Positions 9,120 through 17,312 of a stretch of DNA of 64,000 nucleotides are shown piece after piece. The notes under the pieces are model-generated. The model worked only from the letters and a program-made list of their open reading frames with translations. It was not told where the DNA came from and searched no databases. A program made the translations under genes and the position numbers. This DNA comes from Wukongibacter sp050859025 (lineage in GTDB: Bacteria; Bacillota; Clostridia; Peptostreptococcales; Caminicellaceae): contig NZ_CP138200.1 of assembly GCF_050859025.1 (NCBI RefSeq), forward strand, positions 4,154,001-4,218,000, written 5' to 3'. The stretch's first letter is position 1; every line of letters starts with the position of its first letter.

Positions 9120-10064
9120 ATGAATAAGACTACGATATTGTTCGATTTAATTTGGTTTGTTAATTCAAAAAAAGAATTTACAGCGAAAGAAGTTGCAGAT
9201 GAGTTTAATATATCTATAAGAACAGCTCATAGATATATAACTGATCTTTCAGATATGGGAATACCTATATCCTCAAAACAAGGTAGAAATGGAGGCTATA
9301 AGGTATTAGATAATCAAGTGTATCCCCCTATATTATTTTCAAAGGATGAGATATTTGCAATTTTTTTCTCATTTAATTATCTTGGCAATTATAATAATTT
9401 ACCTTTTAATTTAAGTATTAGCTCAGTTAAAGAGAAAATATATTCACTTCTTCCTAAAGATACTTTGAAAGAATTTAAAGAATTAGATAGCACTCTAAAA
9501 GTTTATGAATATCGATTTAACCATGATGTACCCTTTTTAAAAGAAATAATAAATGCTGCTATAAATAAAAATATAGTACTAATTAAATATAACTCCGCCG
9601 AATCTAGAACAAATAAGAAAATTGTTCCAATAGGTGTTTATGCATATGATGGTAAATGGTATTCTCCTGCTCTTGATATAAGTTTAATGGAATACAGACT
9701 ATATCGTGTAGATAGAATAATAGATTTTAAAAATATTATGGATACTTTTGAAAATGTCATGTCTTTAAAGAAATGGTTTTACAACTATCCAATTAGCAAT
9801 CCTATGAATTTATATGTCGAGCTAAACAGGGTCGCTTATTTAGAGTGTAAAGATATTTATTTTTTTCAAAATGATCTAAAATATATAAAAAATAATCACT
9901 ATATACTTGAAAAAACAATTGATTTAAGCGAAATTCCCTTTTATACAAAAATACTTTTAAAGCTTGGAACAAATGCAAAAGTAATTAACCCTCCAGAGTT
10001 AGTTGATAATTTAAAAAGAGAAATTATGTCTATGTACAATCTATATGAGATTAAATCTAAATAA
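9120..10064 (+). CDS. HTH/WYL-domain transcriptional regulator (YafY type)
   Basis: A 314-residue regulator. Residues 1-60 are an HTH_11/DeoR-like winged helix (AKEVADEFNISIRTAHRYI, then SKQGRNGGYKV). A WYL domain occupies about residues 140-215, with NIVLIKYNSAE, IGVYAYDGKWYSPA and YRLYRVDRI. WYL domains bind ligands or single-stranded nucleic acid, and WYL regulators such as PafBC control DNA-damage genes, which fits the divergent UvrA-like gene. AAGGAG sits six bases before the ATG. The C-terminal 90 residues lack a motif I recognise. The inducing signal is unknown. Confidence 0.9.
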   Translation: MNKTTILFDLIWFVNSKKEFTAKEVADEFNISIRTAHRYITDLSDMGIPISSKQGRNGGYKVLDNQVYPPILFSKDEIFAIFFSFNYLGNYNNLPFNLSISSVKEKIYSLLPKDTLKEFKELDSTLKVYEYRFNHDVPFLKEIINAAINKNIVLIKYNSAESRTNKKIVPIGVYAYDGKWYSPALDISLMEYRLYRVDRIIDFKNIMDTFENVMSLKKWFYNYPISNPMNLYVELNRVAYLECKDIYFFQNDLKYIKNNHYILEKTIDLSEIPFYTKILLKLGTNAKVINPPELVDNLKREIMSMYNLYEIKSK

Positions 10065-10155
10065 TATAAATACTATAAAGCCCATTCATAGTAGTATGAG
10101 ATAAAAGAGAGGTTAAAAAAATAGGTCAAAACTTCAATGGAATTGACCCATGAAA

Positions 10156-10185
10156 GTCGGAATATATCACTTTCTATATTCCGAC
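10156..10185 (-). terminator. Hairpin overlapping the AraC regulator stop codon
   Basis: GTCGGAATATA and TATATTCCGAC form a perfect 11-bp stem with the TGA stop in its loop, followed on the minus strand by CTTTC. It is a likely transcript end with a weak U tract. A second hairpin (GGTCAA/TTGACC) follows at about 10131-10148. Confidence 0.5.
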
Positions 10186-11063
10186 GGCGATACACCTATC
10201 TTTTTCTTAAAAAATTTTGAAAAATGTCCTGGATATTCATAGCCTAGCATATACGCAATCTGGGCAACTGGCTCTTGGGTGCCTAAAAGTAAAGACTTCG
10301 CTTTTTCTATCAGATGAAAATGTATATGCTCTTGCGTGTTTTTTCCTGTTTCTTTCTTCAATAAATCACTCAAATAATTTGTGGAGTAGCCCATTTCTTG
10401 CGCCAGATACTTAACTGTAGGAAGTCCATTATCCATTAAGCTTTTTGACTCAAAATAATCTGTTAGCAATGTTTCAAAACGACTTACTACATCTTTATTT
10501 ACGCTAGCTCTAGTAATAAACTGTCTACCATAGAAGCGTCTAGCATAGTTTAAAAGTACCTCAAGGTTTGATACAATCAACTGTTCACTATACATATCTG
10601 AATTTTGGTCAAATTCTTTCTCAATTGTTTTTACTATATTATTTATAATTTCTTCTTCTTCTTCGGATAGATGCAACGCCTCACTAGAATCATAGGAAAA
10701 AAAGGTGTGCTCTTTTATCTTTGAACTCAATTGGCTTTTTCTAATTAGGTCAGGGTGAAAACACAGCATCCAACCCCTTGTATTATTTGATTCATTTTCG
10801 ACAGTTGTAACCTGTCCGGGAGCTGTAAACATCATACTACCTTCACTAAAATCATAATATTTTCTACCATATTTAACCCTACAGTCACAGTTCTTCTTTA
10901 AAGAAATAGTATAAAAACCAATAATCATTTGTCTATTTCTATATTTTGATGGGTATTGTATATTATCAAAATCTATTAGTGTGATTAAGTGGTGTACTGG
11001 TTTATCATAACCCAGTAAATTATGAAGCATTGTTATTGTATCTATATTTACTATATGTTCCAT
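10167..11063 (-). CDS. AraC-family transcriptional regulator
   Basis: A 298-residue protein. An N-terminal cupin-like sensor region includes FYTISLKKNCDCRVKYGRKY and the conserved FTAPGQV turn. The C-terminal AraC DNA-binding domain (about residues 200-298) contains VKYLAQEMGYSTNYLSDLL and AQIAYMLGYEYPGHFSKFFK, ending GVSPSEYRK. The start at 11063 is chosen for the GGAGGGAG ribosome site 9 bp upstream; ten further in-frame residues (rich in Arg) are probably not translated. It follows the aldo/keto reductase on the same strand, separated by a terminator, so it may regulate that gene without sharing its main transcript. Confidence 0.93.
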   Translation of the reverse strand: MEHIVNIDTITMLHNLLGYDKPVHHLITLIDFDNIQYPSKYRNRQMIIGFYTISLKKNCDCRVKYGRKYYDFSEGSMMFTAPGQVTTVENESNNTRGWMLCFHPDLIRKSQLSSKIKEHTFFSYDSSEALHLSEEEEEIINNIVKTIEKEFDQNSDMYSEQLIVSNLEVLLNYARRFYGRQFITRASVNKDVVSRFETLLTDYFESKSLMDNGLPTVKYLAQEMGYSTNYLSDLLKKETGKNTQEHIHFHLIEKAKSLLLGTQEPVAQIAYMLGYEYPGHFSKFFKKKIGVSPSEYRK

Positions 11064-11137
11064 ATTGAGCTCCCTCCTCCGCCTAAAATACAACTACCAT
11101 TATTATACGATAAAAAAATCGAGGATTAAAGGTCAAT

Positions 11138-11176
11138 AAAAAACCCCAAATATTAGCTTTTATCTAATATCTGAGG
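11138..11176 (-). terminator. Intrinsic terminator of the aldo/keto reductase gene
   Basis: On the minus strand CCTCAGATATTAG pairs with CTAATATTTGGGG and is followed directly by TTTTTTATT. The stop codon of the reductase lies within the loop, so terminator and coding end overlap. Confidence 0.8.
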
Positions 11177-12392
11177 TATGATTAACTATACCACCTTTCC
11201 TTCTATTCATCGTTCGTCTAATGACCCAGTTAAGGACCTTACCTGTCACATCGTCAAATTCTGATGACACTTTTTTTAGTTCCTTTCTGATTTCTATGTG
11301 CTGAGGACAATGCTTCTCACATTTCCCGCAATTTACGCATTGTGATGCTCTAGCTGGTTTTCCGCCATTAGCGCTCCCCATACCTATTTCATAAAACGCT
11401 CTTGCATTAAAGCTTCCAAACATGTATTTATCATTATATTTACTAAAGCACTCAGGAATGTTTACACCTGCTGGACATGGCATACAATAAGCACACCCTG
11501 TACATGGAACCTTTGTTAATTCCTTATACTTATCCCTTACCTTCTGAATCAATTCAATTTCCTCTTTTACCAGACTATTTGGCTCAGTTGTATTTGCACC
11601 ATCTATGTTCTCTCTGATGTGTTCCTCATTATTCATTCCTGACAAAACGCATGTAACTTCTTCATGGTCCCAAATCCACTTGAGAGCCCATTCAGCTGGA
11701 TTTCTCTTAATCTTTGCGCTGTCCCATAATTTCTTAACCTCCTTTGGAACTTTATTGGAGAGACTACCACCTCTAAGAGGTTCCATTATGAATACTGCAA
11801 TGTCCCTTTCAGCAGCATATTTTAATCCCTCAGTTCCAGCTTGATTATTTTCATCAAGGATATTATATTGAATCTGACACATATCCCAGTCATAATCGTC
11901 TACTATATTTTTGAATGCTTTAACATCACAGTGAGCAGAAAATCCTATATGCTTAATATACCCTGTCTTTTTTGCATCATCAAGAAATTCAAGTACCCCC
12001 AAAGATTTCATTCTATTCCAAGTCTCTTGGTCCATAATACCATGAACTAGATAGTAATCAATTGAGCCCAATTGTAGTTTATCAAGCTGTTCCTTAAGTA
12101 AGCTGTACATATCTTCTCTCTTCTTCACTAACCACGGTGGAAGCTTTGTTGCTATCTTAACTTTATCCCTTAGGGCTCTATCTTTAAATACCTTTCCAAG
12201 GAAACGCTCACTTTCCCCATTATGATATGGATATGCCGTATCAAAATAATTTACACCTTGCTTAATAGCATATCTGATTTGTTCTTCAGCTTTCTTTTCA
12301 TCTATTCTTCCTAATCTACTTGCTAAACGCATACATCCAAAACCTATCGCCGAAACCTTATCCCCTGTTTTGGGTACAACTCTGTATTTCAT
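11160..12392 (-). CDS. Aldo/keto reductase with C-terminal ferredoxin-like [4Fe-4S] domain
   Basis: A 410-residue protein. Residues 1-280 form an aldo/keto reductase barrel: GFGCMRLA near 18, the catalytic segment FDTAYPYHNGESERFLG near 50, the barrel Lys (VKIATKLPPW) and the active-site His in DYYLVHG near 115. The tail carries CTGCAYCMPC at about 297 and CVNCGKCEKHCP at about 355, enough for iron-sulfur clusters. Such fused reductases are common in anaerobic Firmicutes and probably take electrons from ferredoxin as well as, or instead of, NADPH. The substrate is unknown. AGGAGGGTGTTGA precedes the ATG. An AraC regulator lies downstream. Confidence 0.95.
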   Translation of the reverse strand: MKYRVVPKTGDKVSAIGFGCMRLASRLGRIDEKKAEEQIRYAIKQGVNYFDTAYPYHNGESERFLGKVFKDRALRDKVKIATKLPPWLVKKREDMYSLLKEQLDKLQLGSIDYYLVHGIMDQETWNRMKSLGVLEFLDDAKKTGYIKHIGFSAHCDVKAFKNIVDDYDWDMCQIQYNILDENNQAGTEGLKYAAERDIAVFIMEPLRGGSLSNKVPKEVKKLWDSAKIKRNPAEWALKWIWDHEEVTCVLSGMNNEEHIRENIDGANTTEPNSLVKEEIELIQKVRDKYKELTKVPCTGCAYCMPCPAGVNIPECFSKYNDKYMFGSFNARAFYEIGMGSANGGKPARASQCVNCGKCEKHCPQHIEIRKELKKVSSEFDDVTGKVLNWVIRRTMNRRKGGIVNHTSDIR

Positions 12393-12490
12393 TCAACACC
12401 CTCCTCATATTTGATTAATTATAAATACATTATATTAAAATTGATTGAAGCTCCAAATGTATATATTACTGATATGCTTATACATTTTAC

Positions 12491-12757
12491 TTATATTTTA
12501 TTTAACTGACCGGCTAACATCACCAGCTCTTCTAGATTAGTATTAGATTTTTGCATAGCTTCACTTTGAAATCTAATAGAGTCAGCTATTTTCTCAGTGG
12601 TCTCTGTAGCTTTCTTAGAAGCTATGGATGAGTAATCAATAAGTAACACAATTTCTACTTCATCCATGTTTATTTTTACTGCTTCTACACTACATTTAAC
12701 ACTATTTAGTATCTCACCCACTATAGGATACTCCCTTATCTTGGTATACTGAAACTA
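12491..12757 (-). pseudogene. Remnant of a methyl-accepting chemotaxis protein C-terminus
   Basis: An open frame of about 88 codons with no proper start, ending in 76 residues (ILNSVKCSVEAVKINMDEVE, then EAMQKSNTNLEELVMLAGQL). The spacing of Ser/Glu heptads and the closing LEEL..LA.QL resemble the last helix of MCP signalling domains, but the methylation and hairpin parts are absent. It is most simply the decayed 3' end of a chemoreceptor gene. Confidence in the family is moderate. Confidence 0.45.
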
Positions 12758-12773
12758 TTTATTTCAATAGAAA

Positions 12774-12817
12774 CAAGCCAACCAAAGTGGACCTACCATC
12801 TTAGTTGACTTGTTTTT
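12774..12817. terminator. Terminator after the symporter gene
   Basis: A 17-bp imperfect stem (CAAGCCAACCAAAGTGG with CCATCTTAGTTGACTTG, 14 pairs) around a 5-nt loop. It is flanked by TTTTTATA on the plus side and TTTCTATT on the minus side. It closes the five-gene minus-strand operon that begins at 20312. Confidence 0.7.
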
Positions 12818-12922
12818 ATATTGATATTAATTTTTACAAACAACTTCCGTTCTATCTAACAATTTCACGTACATCTTTTAATCTCAAATTTTATATTATC
12901 TGAATACCATAAGTCTCCAGTA

Positions 12923-14143
12923 TTATCTATACACTCCATAATCAATTTCATTTTCACTTTTTGCTACAATTAGTGCTGTAAATACATCTGAATCAACATT
13001 TAGAATTGTTCGAAGCATTCCAACAAACCATTCAACTCCTGCAAATACTGCTATTGCTTCTATCGGAAGACCCATCTGTGGTATAATTATAGCCATTGAC
13101 ACAAGTCCTGCACCTGGTACTACAGCATTTGAGAGGGATACTAGTGTAGATAATGCTGCAATATAAAAATACTGTCCCGTTGAATAGTTAACACCATAAA
13201 TTTGCGCTATAGTAACTATTGTAATTGCCATGTGCATAGCAGCTCCATTACTATTTAGAGTCATACCAAGTGGCAATACAAACTTTGAAATTCTTTCGCT
13301 TATACCTAGCTTTTCTTTAGCATCTTTCATTTCTGTGGGTAGAGTTATTGCGGATGATGTAGTAGCAAGTGCCACTATTGACATTTGTAGCATTCCCTTT
13401 ATTATCTTAATTATATTAATCTTACAATATACTGATACAAAAACTGTAAATGCTATAAGATATATTAATGTCCCAATTCCATAAACTTCAAGGTACTTTA
13501 AAAGTGGTAGTATCACTCCTATACCTAGCTTTCCTATTGTCGAAACTATTAGTGAAAATATTCCTATTGGTGCTATCTTCATTATGATTAGAACTAATTT
13601 TAATATTATTTTATTAAATTCTCTAATTAATCCAATTACCTTATCGTTATCTTGCTCCATTCTTACATAACTTAAAGCCACACCAAATAGAACCGCAAAA
13701 ATGATTATCTGAGCTATGTCTCCTTCTGCCATTGACTGTATAATATTCTTAGAGAAAAATCTTAACACTGTGTCAGAAACTGAGCCAATATTACTTGTGT
13801 CAATATCCACTCCATTTGTTAAAGAACTTAAATTACTTACATTTCCTGGTTTTAATAATACTCCCATAAATATTCCAAATAAAGCTGCTAGAAATGATGA
13901 ACCTAAAAAAATTGAAATAGTTTTTGCTCCTCTTCTACTTAATTCCTTACGATTGAGACTTCCTACCGCCTCAATTATTTGTCCCATTACAAGAAGTACA
14001 ATGGACATTTGTATTAGTCTTAAAAAGATATCTCCTAATAATTTAATACCCGTGATTTCACCTTCTGATAGCACTCCTACTATGACTCCAATTACCATAG
14101 AAATCATTATTTGAACTGTCATGCTCATTTTCTTTAGTTTCAT
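12923..14143 (-). CDS. Dicarboxylate/amino acid:cation symporter (DAACS/SDF family)
   Basis: A 406-residue integral membrane protein with about eight helices. The serine-rich re-entrant motif appears as ALATTSSAITLPTEM near residue 258, and the substrate/sodium motif as NSNGAAMHMAITI near 297, where GltP-type proteins have NMDGTA. It would import an anionic amino acid or carboxylate with Na+ or H+. As the last gene of the fdrA-ylbE-like/carbamate kinase operon it is likely to move the pathway substrate or product, such as a C2-C4 acid anion like oxamate. The ribosome site is AGGAGGTAATTT. The gap to the kinase gene contains a hairpin. Confidence 0.92.
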   Translation of the reverse strand: MKLKKMSMTVQIMISMVIGVIVGVLSEGEITGIKLLGDIFLRLIQMSIVLLVMGQIIEAVGSLNRKELSRRGAKTISIFLGSSFLAALFGIFMGVLLKPGNVSNLSSLTNGVDIDTSNIGSVSDTVLRFFSKNIIQSMAEGDIAQIIIFAVLFGVALSYVRMEQDNDKVIGLIREFNKIILKLVLIIMKIAPIGIFSLIVSTIGKLGIGVILPLLKYLEVYGIGTLIYLIAFTVFVSVYCKINIIKIIKGMLQMSIVALATTSSAITLPTEMKDAKEKLGISERISKFVLPLGMTLNSNGAAMHMAITIVTIAQIYGVNYSTGQYFYIAALSTLVSLSNAVVPGAGLVSMAIIIPQMGLPIEAIAVFAGVEWFVGMLRTILNVDSDVFTALIVAKSENEIDYGVYR

Positions 14144-14172
14144 AAATTACCTCCTACCAATGAAGAGAAAGT

Positions 14173-14196
14173 AGGTATGGATTCTTTTCCATACCT
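14173..14196 (-). terminator. Intercistronic hairpin between carbamate kinase and symporter
   Basis: AGGTATGGA and TCCATACCT form a perfect 9-bp stem with a 6-nt loop, followed on the minus strand by ACTTTCTCTTC. It probably attenuates rather than fully ends the transcript before the symporter. Confidence 0.5.
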
Positions 14197-14210
14197 ATAT
14201 AGATGTATAT

Positions 14211-15152
14211 TTAATCTCTAGTTATAACAGTTCCAGCTCCTTCGTTAATCTCTCCTAACTTTTCAAGAGATGTAATAACAGCAACTCCTGATTCTGATGA
14301 CTCAACAAATGCAATAGCAGCTTCAATTTTTGGAAGCATACTCCCCTTTTCAAATTGTTCTTCAGAAATATACTTTCTAAGCTCTTTTACACTTACTTTT
14401 GTAAGCTTTTGTTGATTTGGCTTATTGAAATTAATATATACATTATCAACTCCAGTAAGAATAATGAACATATCTGCACCAACTTGTTCAGCAAGTTTCT
14501 CAGATGCTAAGTCTTTATCAATAACAGCTTCAACACCCACATATCCATTTTCTGTTAATACAACTGGTACTCCACCGCCGCCACATGAAATTGTAATAAT
14601 ATCACTTTCAATTAACTTTTCTATGGCATCTAATTCAACTATTCCTAAAGGTTTAGGAGATGCAACTACCTTTCTATATCCACGTCCAGCATCTTCTATA
14701 TATTTACAAGAATCCTTTTCACTAGCTAATTTGGCTTCTTCTTTAGTTAAAAATGGACCTATTGGTTTAGTTGGATTTAAAAATGCATTATCGTTTGCAT
14801 CTACGCAAACCTTTGTGACCAATGACACTACCGTTCTATTTATTCCGTTTTCTTTCAGCACCTTACTCATCTCATTTTGCATCCAATATCCAATACTTCC
14901 TTGTGTCATGGCAACACATGTATCAAGTGGCATAGCAGGATTTTTTTCAGAATCCGCAGCCTGTTGTTGTAATAGTAAGTTTCCGACTTGAGGTCCATTA
15001 CCATGTGATATTATAAGCTTATTTCCATTAGATACAAGTTTTACAAGTTTCTCACAAGTTGATTTAATAGCATTTTTTTGAGTGTCTGCAGAAGCATCGT
15101 CAGATAAAATTGCATTTCCACCTAAGGCTACTATTACTCTTTTGTTCTCCAT
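14211..15152 (-). CDS. arcC: Carbamate kinase
   Basis: A 313-residue amino-acid-kinase-fold enzyme that transfers phosphate from carbamoyl phosphate to ADP, giving ATP, CO2 and NH3. Hallmarks are VALGGNAIL at residue 7, ISHGNGPQVGNLLLQQ near 47, MTQGSIGYWMQ near 83, SCGGGGVPVV near 189, VIDKDLASEKLA near 211 and the C-terminal GSMLPKIEAA near 270. In this operon it should act as the AllK-type partner of the carbamoyltransferase genes and harvest energy. There is no arcA or arcB in the window, which argues against an arginine deiminase role. Confidence 0.97.
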   Translation of the reverse strand: MENKRVIVALGGNAILSDDASADTQKNAIKSTCEKLVKLVSNGNKLIISHGNGPQVGNLLLQQQAADSEKNPAMPLDTCVAMTQGSIGYWMQNEMSKVLKENGINRTVVSLVTKVCVDANDNAFLNPTKPIGPFLTKEEAKLASEKDSCKYIEDAGRGYRKVVASPKPLGIVELDAIEKLIESDIITISCGGGGVPVVLTENGYVGVEAVIDKDLASEKLAEQVGADMFIILTGVDNVYINFNKPNQQKLTKVSVKELRKYISEEQFEKGSMLPKIEAAIAFVESSESGVAVITSLEKLGEINEGAGTVITRD

Positions 15153-15181
15153 ATTATACCTCTCTCTTTTAAATATCTACT

Positions 15182-16459
15182 CTATTGCTCTTTTTCAGTT
15201 GCAAAACTAATAAATACTATCATCCCAACTAATAATAATACCGATGCAAGATAGAATCCAACTTTCATTGATCCTGTTGTATCTGCGATCCAGCCAGTAA
15301 TGTATGGTGCAAGTATTGCCCCTGACATTCCAATAAAATTATATGCACTTAAGGTTGTAGAAAGCGAACTTTTAGGTGCATTTTTAGTAACAAATGCTAC
15401 TAATATTGGATCTAGTGCCAATTTTCCTGTTAATCCATAAACTAATAGTGCTACAATTAATAAAGTTCTACTTGTAACAAATGCAATACCAAATGAAGTT
15501 ATTATTGATAATGGTACAAGAAAGTATATGAATTTTTTTGTTGTTTTATATTTGTCAGATAACCTTGCAAGTAATAATGCTCCTGGAATAGATGCCCATG
15601 GAACTAATGAAGATATGAAACCAACACTAGTACCAGCAAATCCTCTCTCTACTTGAAGGAATCTAGGTAACCAAGTAATAATTACAAAGTTTGCATAAAT
15701 TGAACAGAAACACAAAATGAAAGTTACTACTAAGTTTTTATTAGAGAAAATTGACTTGAAGCTAACCTTCTCCTGAGCTGCAACGGTTTTTTTACTTTGT
15801 GATTGTGCAGCTTTTTTCTCTCCTTGATCTTCTGGTCTTATTACCTTCTCTCTTAATACAGCATAGTATAAAATACCTACTATTACAGTTGGTACTGCCA
15901 TGACAAAGAATGGCTTGCTCCAGTGTTCTCCATTTTCAAGAACTACTTTACTAGATAATAAATATCCTAAAGATGTACCAAATGCCATACCACTATTGAT
16001 AATTGCTGTTCCGAGAGTTAATTTCTTAGTAGGTATAGCCTCAGTTGATAAAGCATACCCAGGGCCATAGAAAGCAGCTTCTCCAATACCTGTTAAAACC
16101 CTATACAGCATAAATAACCCAAATGCCGTTGCTATACCACTAAGATAAGTAGTAGTACCAAATAGAATAAAGCCAAGGGCTATTACTAATTTTCTTCCAA
16201 GTTTATCAGCTAATACACCAAAAGGTATTTGAGTTACAGCATATGACAGAAAGAATACACTATTTACTAATCCTAATTGAGCATTGCTTAAACCAAACTG
16301 TTCGCTGATTTGTCCCATTACAGGATTTAAAATCGTTCTGTCTGCATACATTAATATCCATCCAAAGAAACCTAGTGCAACTACTTTCCACCAGTATCTC
16401 TCTGATACTGGAATCGCCTTATACTTAGCAGCAAAACCACTTCTTTTTACATTTTCCAT
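15182..16459 (-). CDS. MFS transporter, anion:cation symporter-like
   Basis: A 425-residue major facilitator with about 12 membrane helices and a central charged loop (EDQGEKKAAQSQSKK, about residues 205-220). The inter-helix motif A appears as GVLADKLGRKLVIALG near residue 80, and DRTILNPV in helix 1 resembles the ACS family, which moves organic anions such as hexuronates, tartrate and allantoate. It sits between the DUF2877 gene and carbamate kinase in a tight operon, so the likely cargo is the ureide or oxalurate-like substrate. GGAGGG precedes the start. Confidence 0.92.
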   Translation of the reverse strand: MENVKRSGFAAKYKAIPVSERYWWKVVALGFFGWILMYADRTILNPVMGQISEQFGLSNAQLGLVNSVFFLSYAVTQIPFGVLADKLGRKLVIALGFILFGTTTYLSGIATAFGLFMLYRVLTGIGEAAFYGPGYALSTEAIPTKKLTLGTAIINSGMAFGTSLGYLLSSKVVLENGEHWSKPFFVMAVPTVIVGILYYAVLREKVIRPEDQGEKKAAQSQSKKTVAAQEKVSFKSIFSNKNLVVTFILCFCSIYANFVIITWLPRFLQVERGFAGTSVGFISSLVPWASIPGALLLARLSDKYKTTKKFIYFLVPLSIITSFGIAFVTSRTLLIVALLVYGLTGKLALDPILVAFVTKNAPKSSLSTTLSAYNFIGMSGAILAPYITGWIADTTGSMKVGFYLASVLLLVGMIVFISFATEKEQ

Positions 16460-16470
16460 TTAGAACCCTC

Positions 16471-17310
16471 CTATTGGTTTATTAAAAATTTAAGTCCTAG
16501 CAGAAATCCATACAAAGTATCATTTCCTGAAGTATGGCCGAAGGATTGAACTTTCTTTATTATTTCATTTACTTCATTTACGTCTTTCTCATCCATTAGC
16601 TTTATAAGCTGCATAAAATTTTCGCTTACATATCCTTGATATAAAGCCTTGTGATATGCAAAACTTATCAGGGTAGTAATATCCTTAGTAATTACTTCAT
16701 TTAGAACCTTTATCCAGTTGCTGAATCTGTCAAAGGTCCTGAGTGCAAGAGTAAATCCTGTAAGAATATCATCACCACTAGGTGTCAGTCCTTTGCCTCT
16801 TCCTGAAAAGAATTTTATTAATTTAGAATTTATATTTAAATCTTCTTTATTGGAGCTCAACAGTAAATCTATATTTTCATGAGTTATCTCGTCTAACTCA
16901 ATTCCAATTAGTTGTTCGAATTTAATATTATTTAGATAATTATATATTTTTGTATTAGGTATCTCCTTAATACTGCATTTTACTTTAGGAAGCCTTAAAT
17001 CTACTACTTTTATCTCTTTATAATTAATACTTATAATTTCAGAGAAACCATAAAAAATTAGCTTATTATCTTTGTTAACAACTAAATTATCAACCCTTAT
17101 TAAATTTTGTAACTTAATTAGTTTCCTTTTTGCTATATTCAATCCAAATGCAGATAAGGGCCTCCCAAAACAACTAATATAGATTAGGAAATCATTAATT
17201 TGTACATTAATTCCTTTACTAAATTTACTGTGTACTTTACCTACACCATTATTTTTTAAGTAGAGAGACAATAAATTGCTTTTTGCCTCTCTATTTTTAA
17301 TTGCATTCAT
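16471..17310 (-). CDS. allH: DUF2877 protein, AllH-like subunit of an oxamate-type carbamoyltransferase
   Basis: A 279-residue cytosolic protein of the DUF2877 family (YlbF, now AllH, in E. coli). The conserved core is visible as FFSGRGKGLTPSGDDILTGF near residue 167 and the end as GHTSGNDTLYGFLLGL near 256. In E. coli, AllF, AllG and AllH together form the oxamate carbamoyltransferase of allantoin fermentation. Its start lies two bases past the stop of the AllF-AllG fusion gene, so the two are translationally coupled, as expected for subunits of one complex. The enzymatic role rests on family knowledge; the substrate in this organism is inferred. Confidence 0.87.
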   Translation of the reverse strand: MNAIKNREAKSNLLSLYLKNNGVGKVHSKFSKGINVQINDFLIYISCFGRPLSAFGLNIAKRKLIKLQNLIRVDNLVVNKDNKLIFYGFSEIISINYKEIKVVDLRLPKVKCSIKEIPNTKIYNYLNNIKFEQLIGIELDEITHENIDLLLSSNKEDLNINSKLIKFFSGRGKGLTPSGDDILTGFTLALRTFDRFSNWIKVLNEVITKDITTLISFAYHKALYQGYVSENFMQLIKLMDEKDVNEVNEIIKKVQSFGHTSGNDTLYGFLLGLKFLINQ

Positions 17311-17312
17311 CC

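Noticed and set aside
14425..14991. 188-codon plus-strand open frame opposite carbamate kinase
   Set aside because: It is antisense to a clear arcC, has no ribosome site, and its low-complexity Ser/Thr-rich translation is what the complementary strand of a conserved gene gives.
14211..15152. Arginine deiminase pathway
   Set aside because: Carbamate kinase alone suggested it, but no arcA, arcB or arginine/ornithine antiporter is present; the neighbours are AllF/G/H-like proteins.
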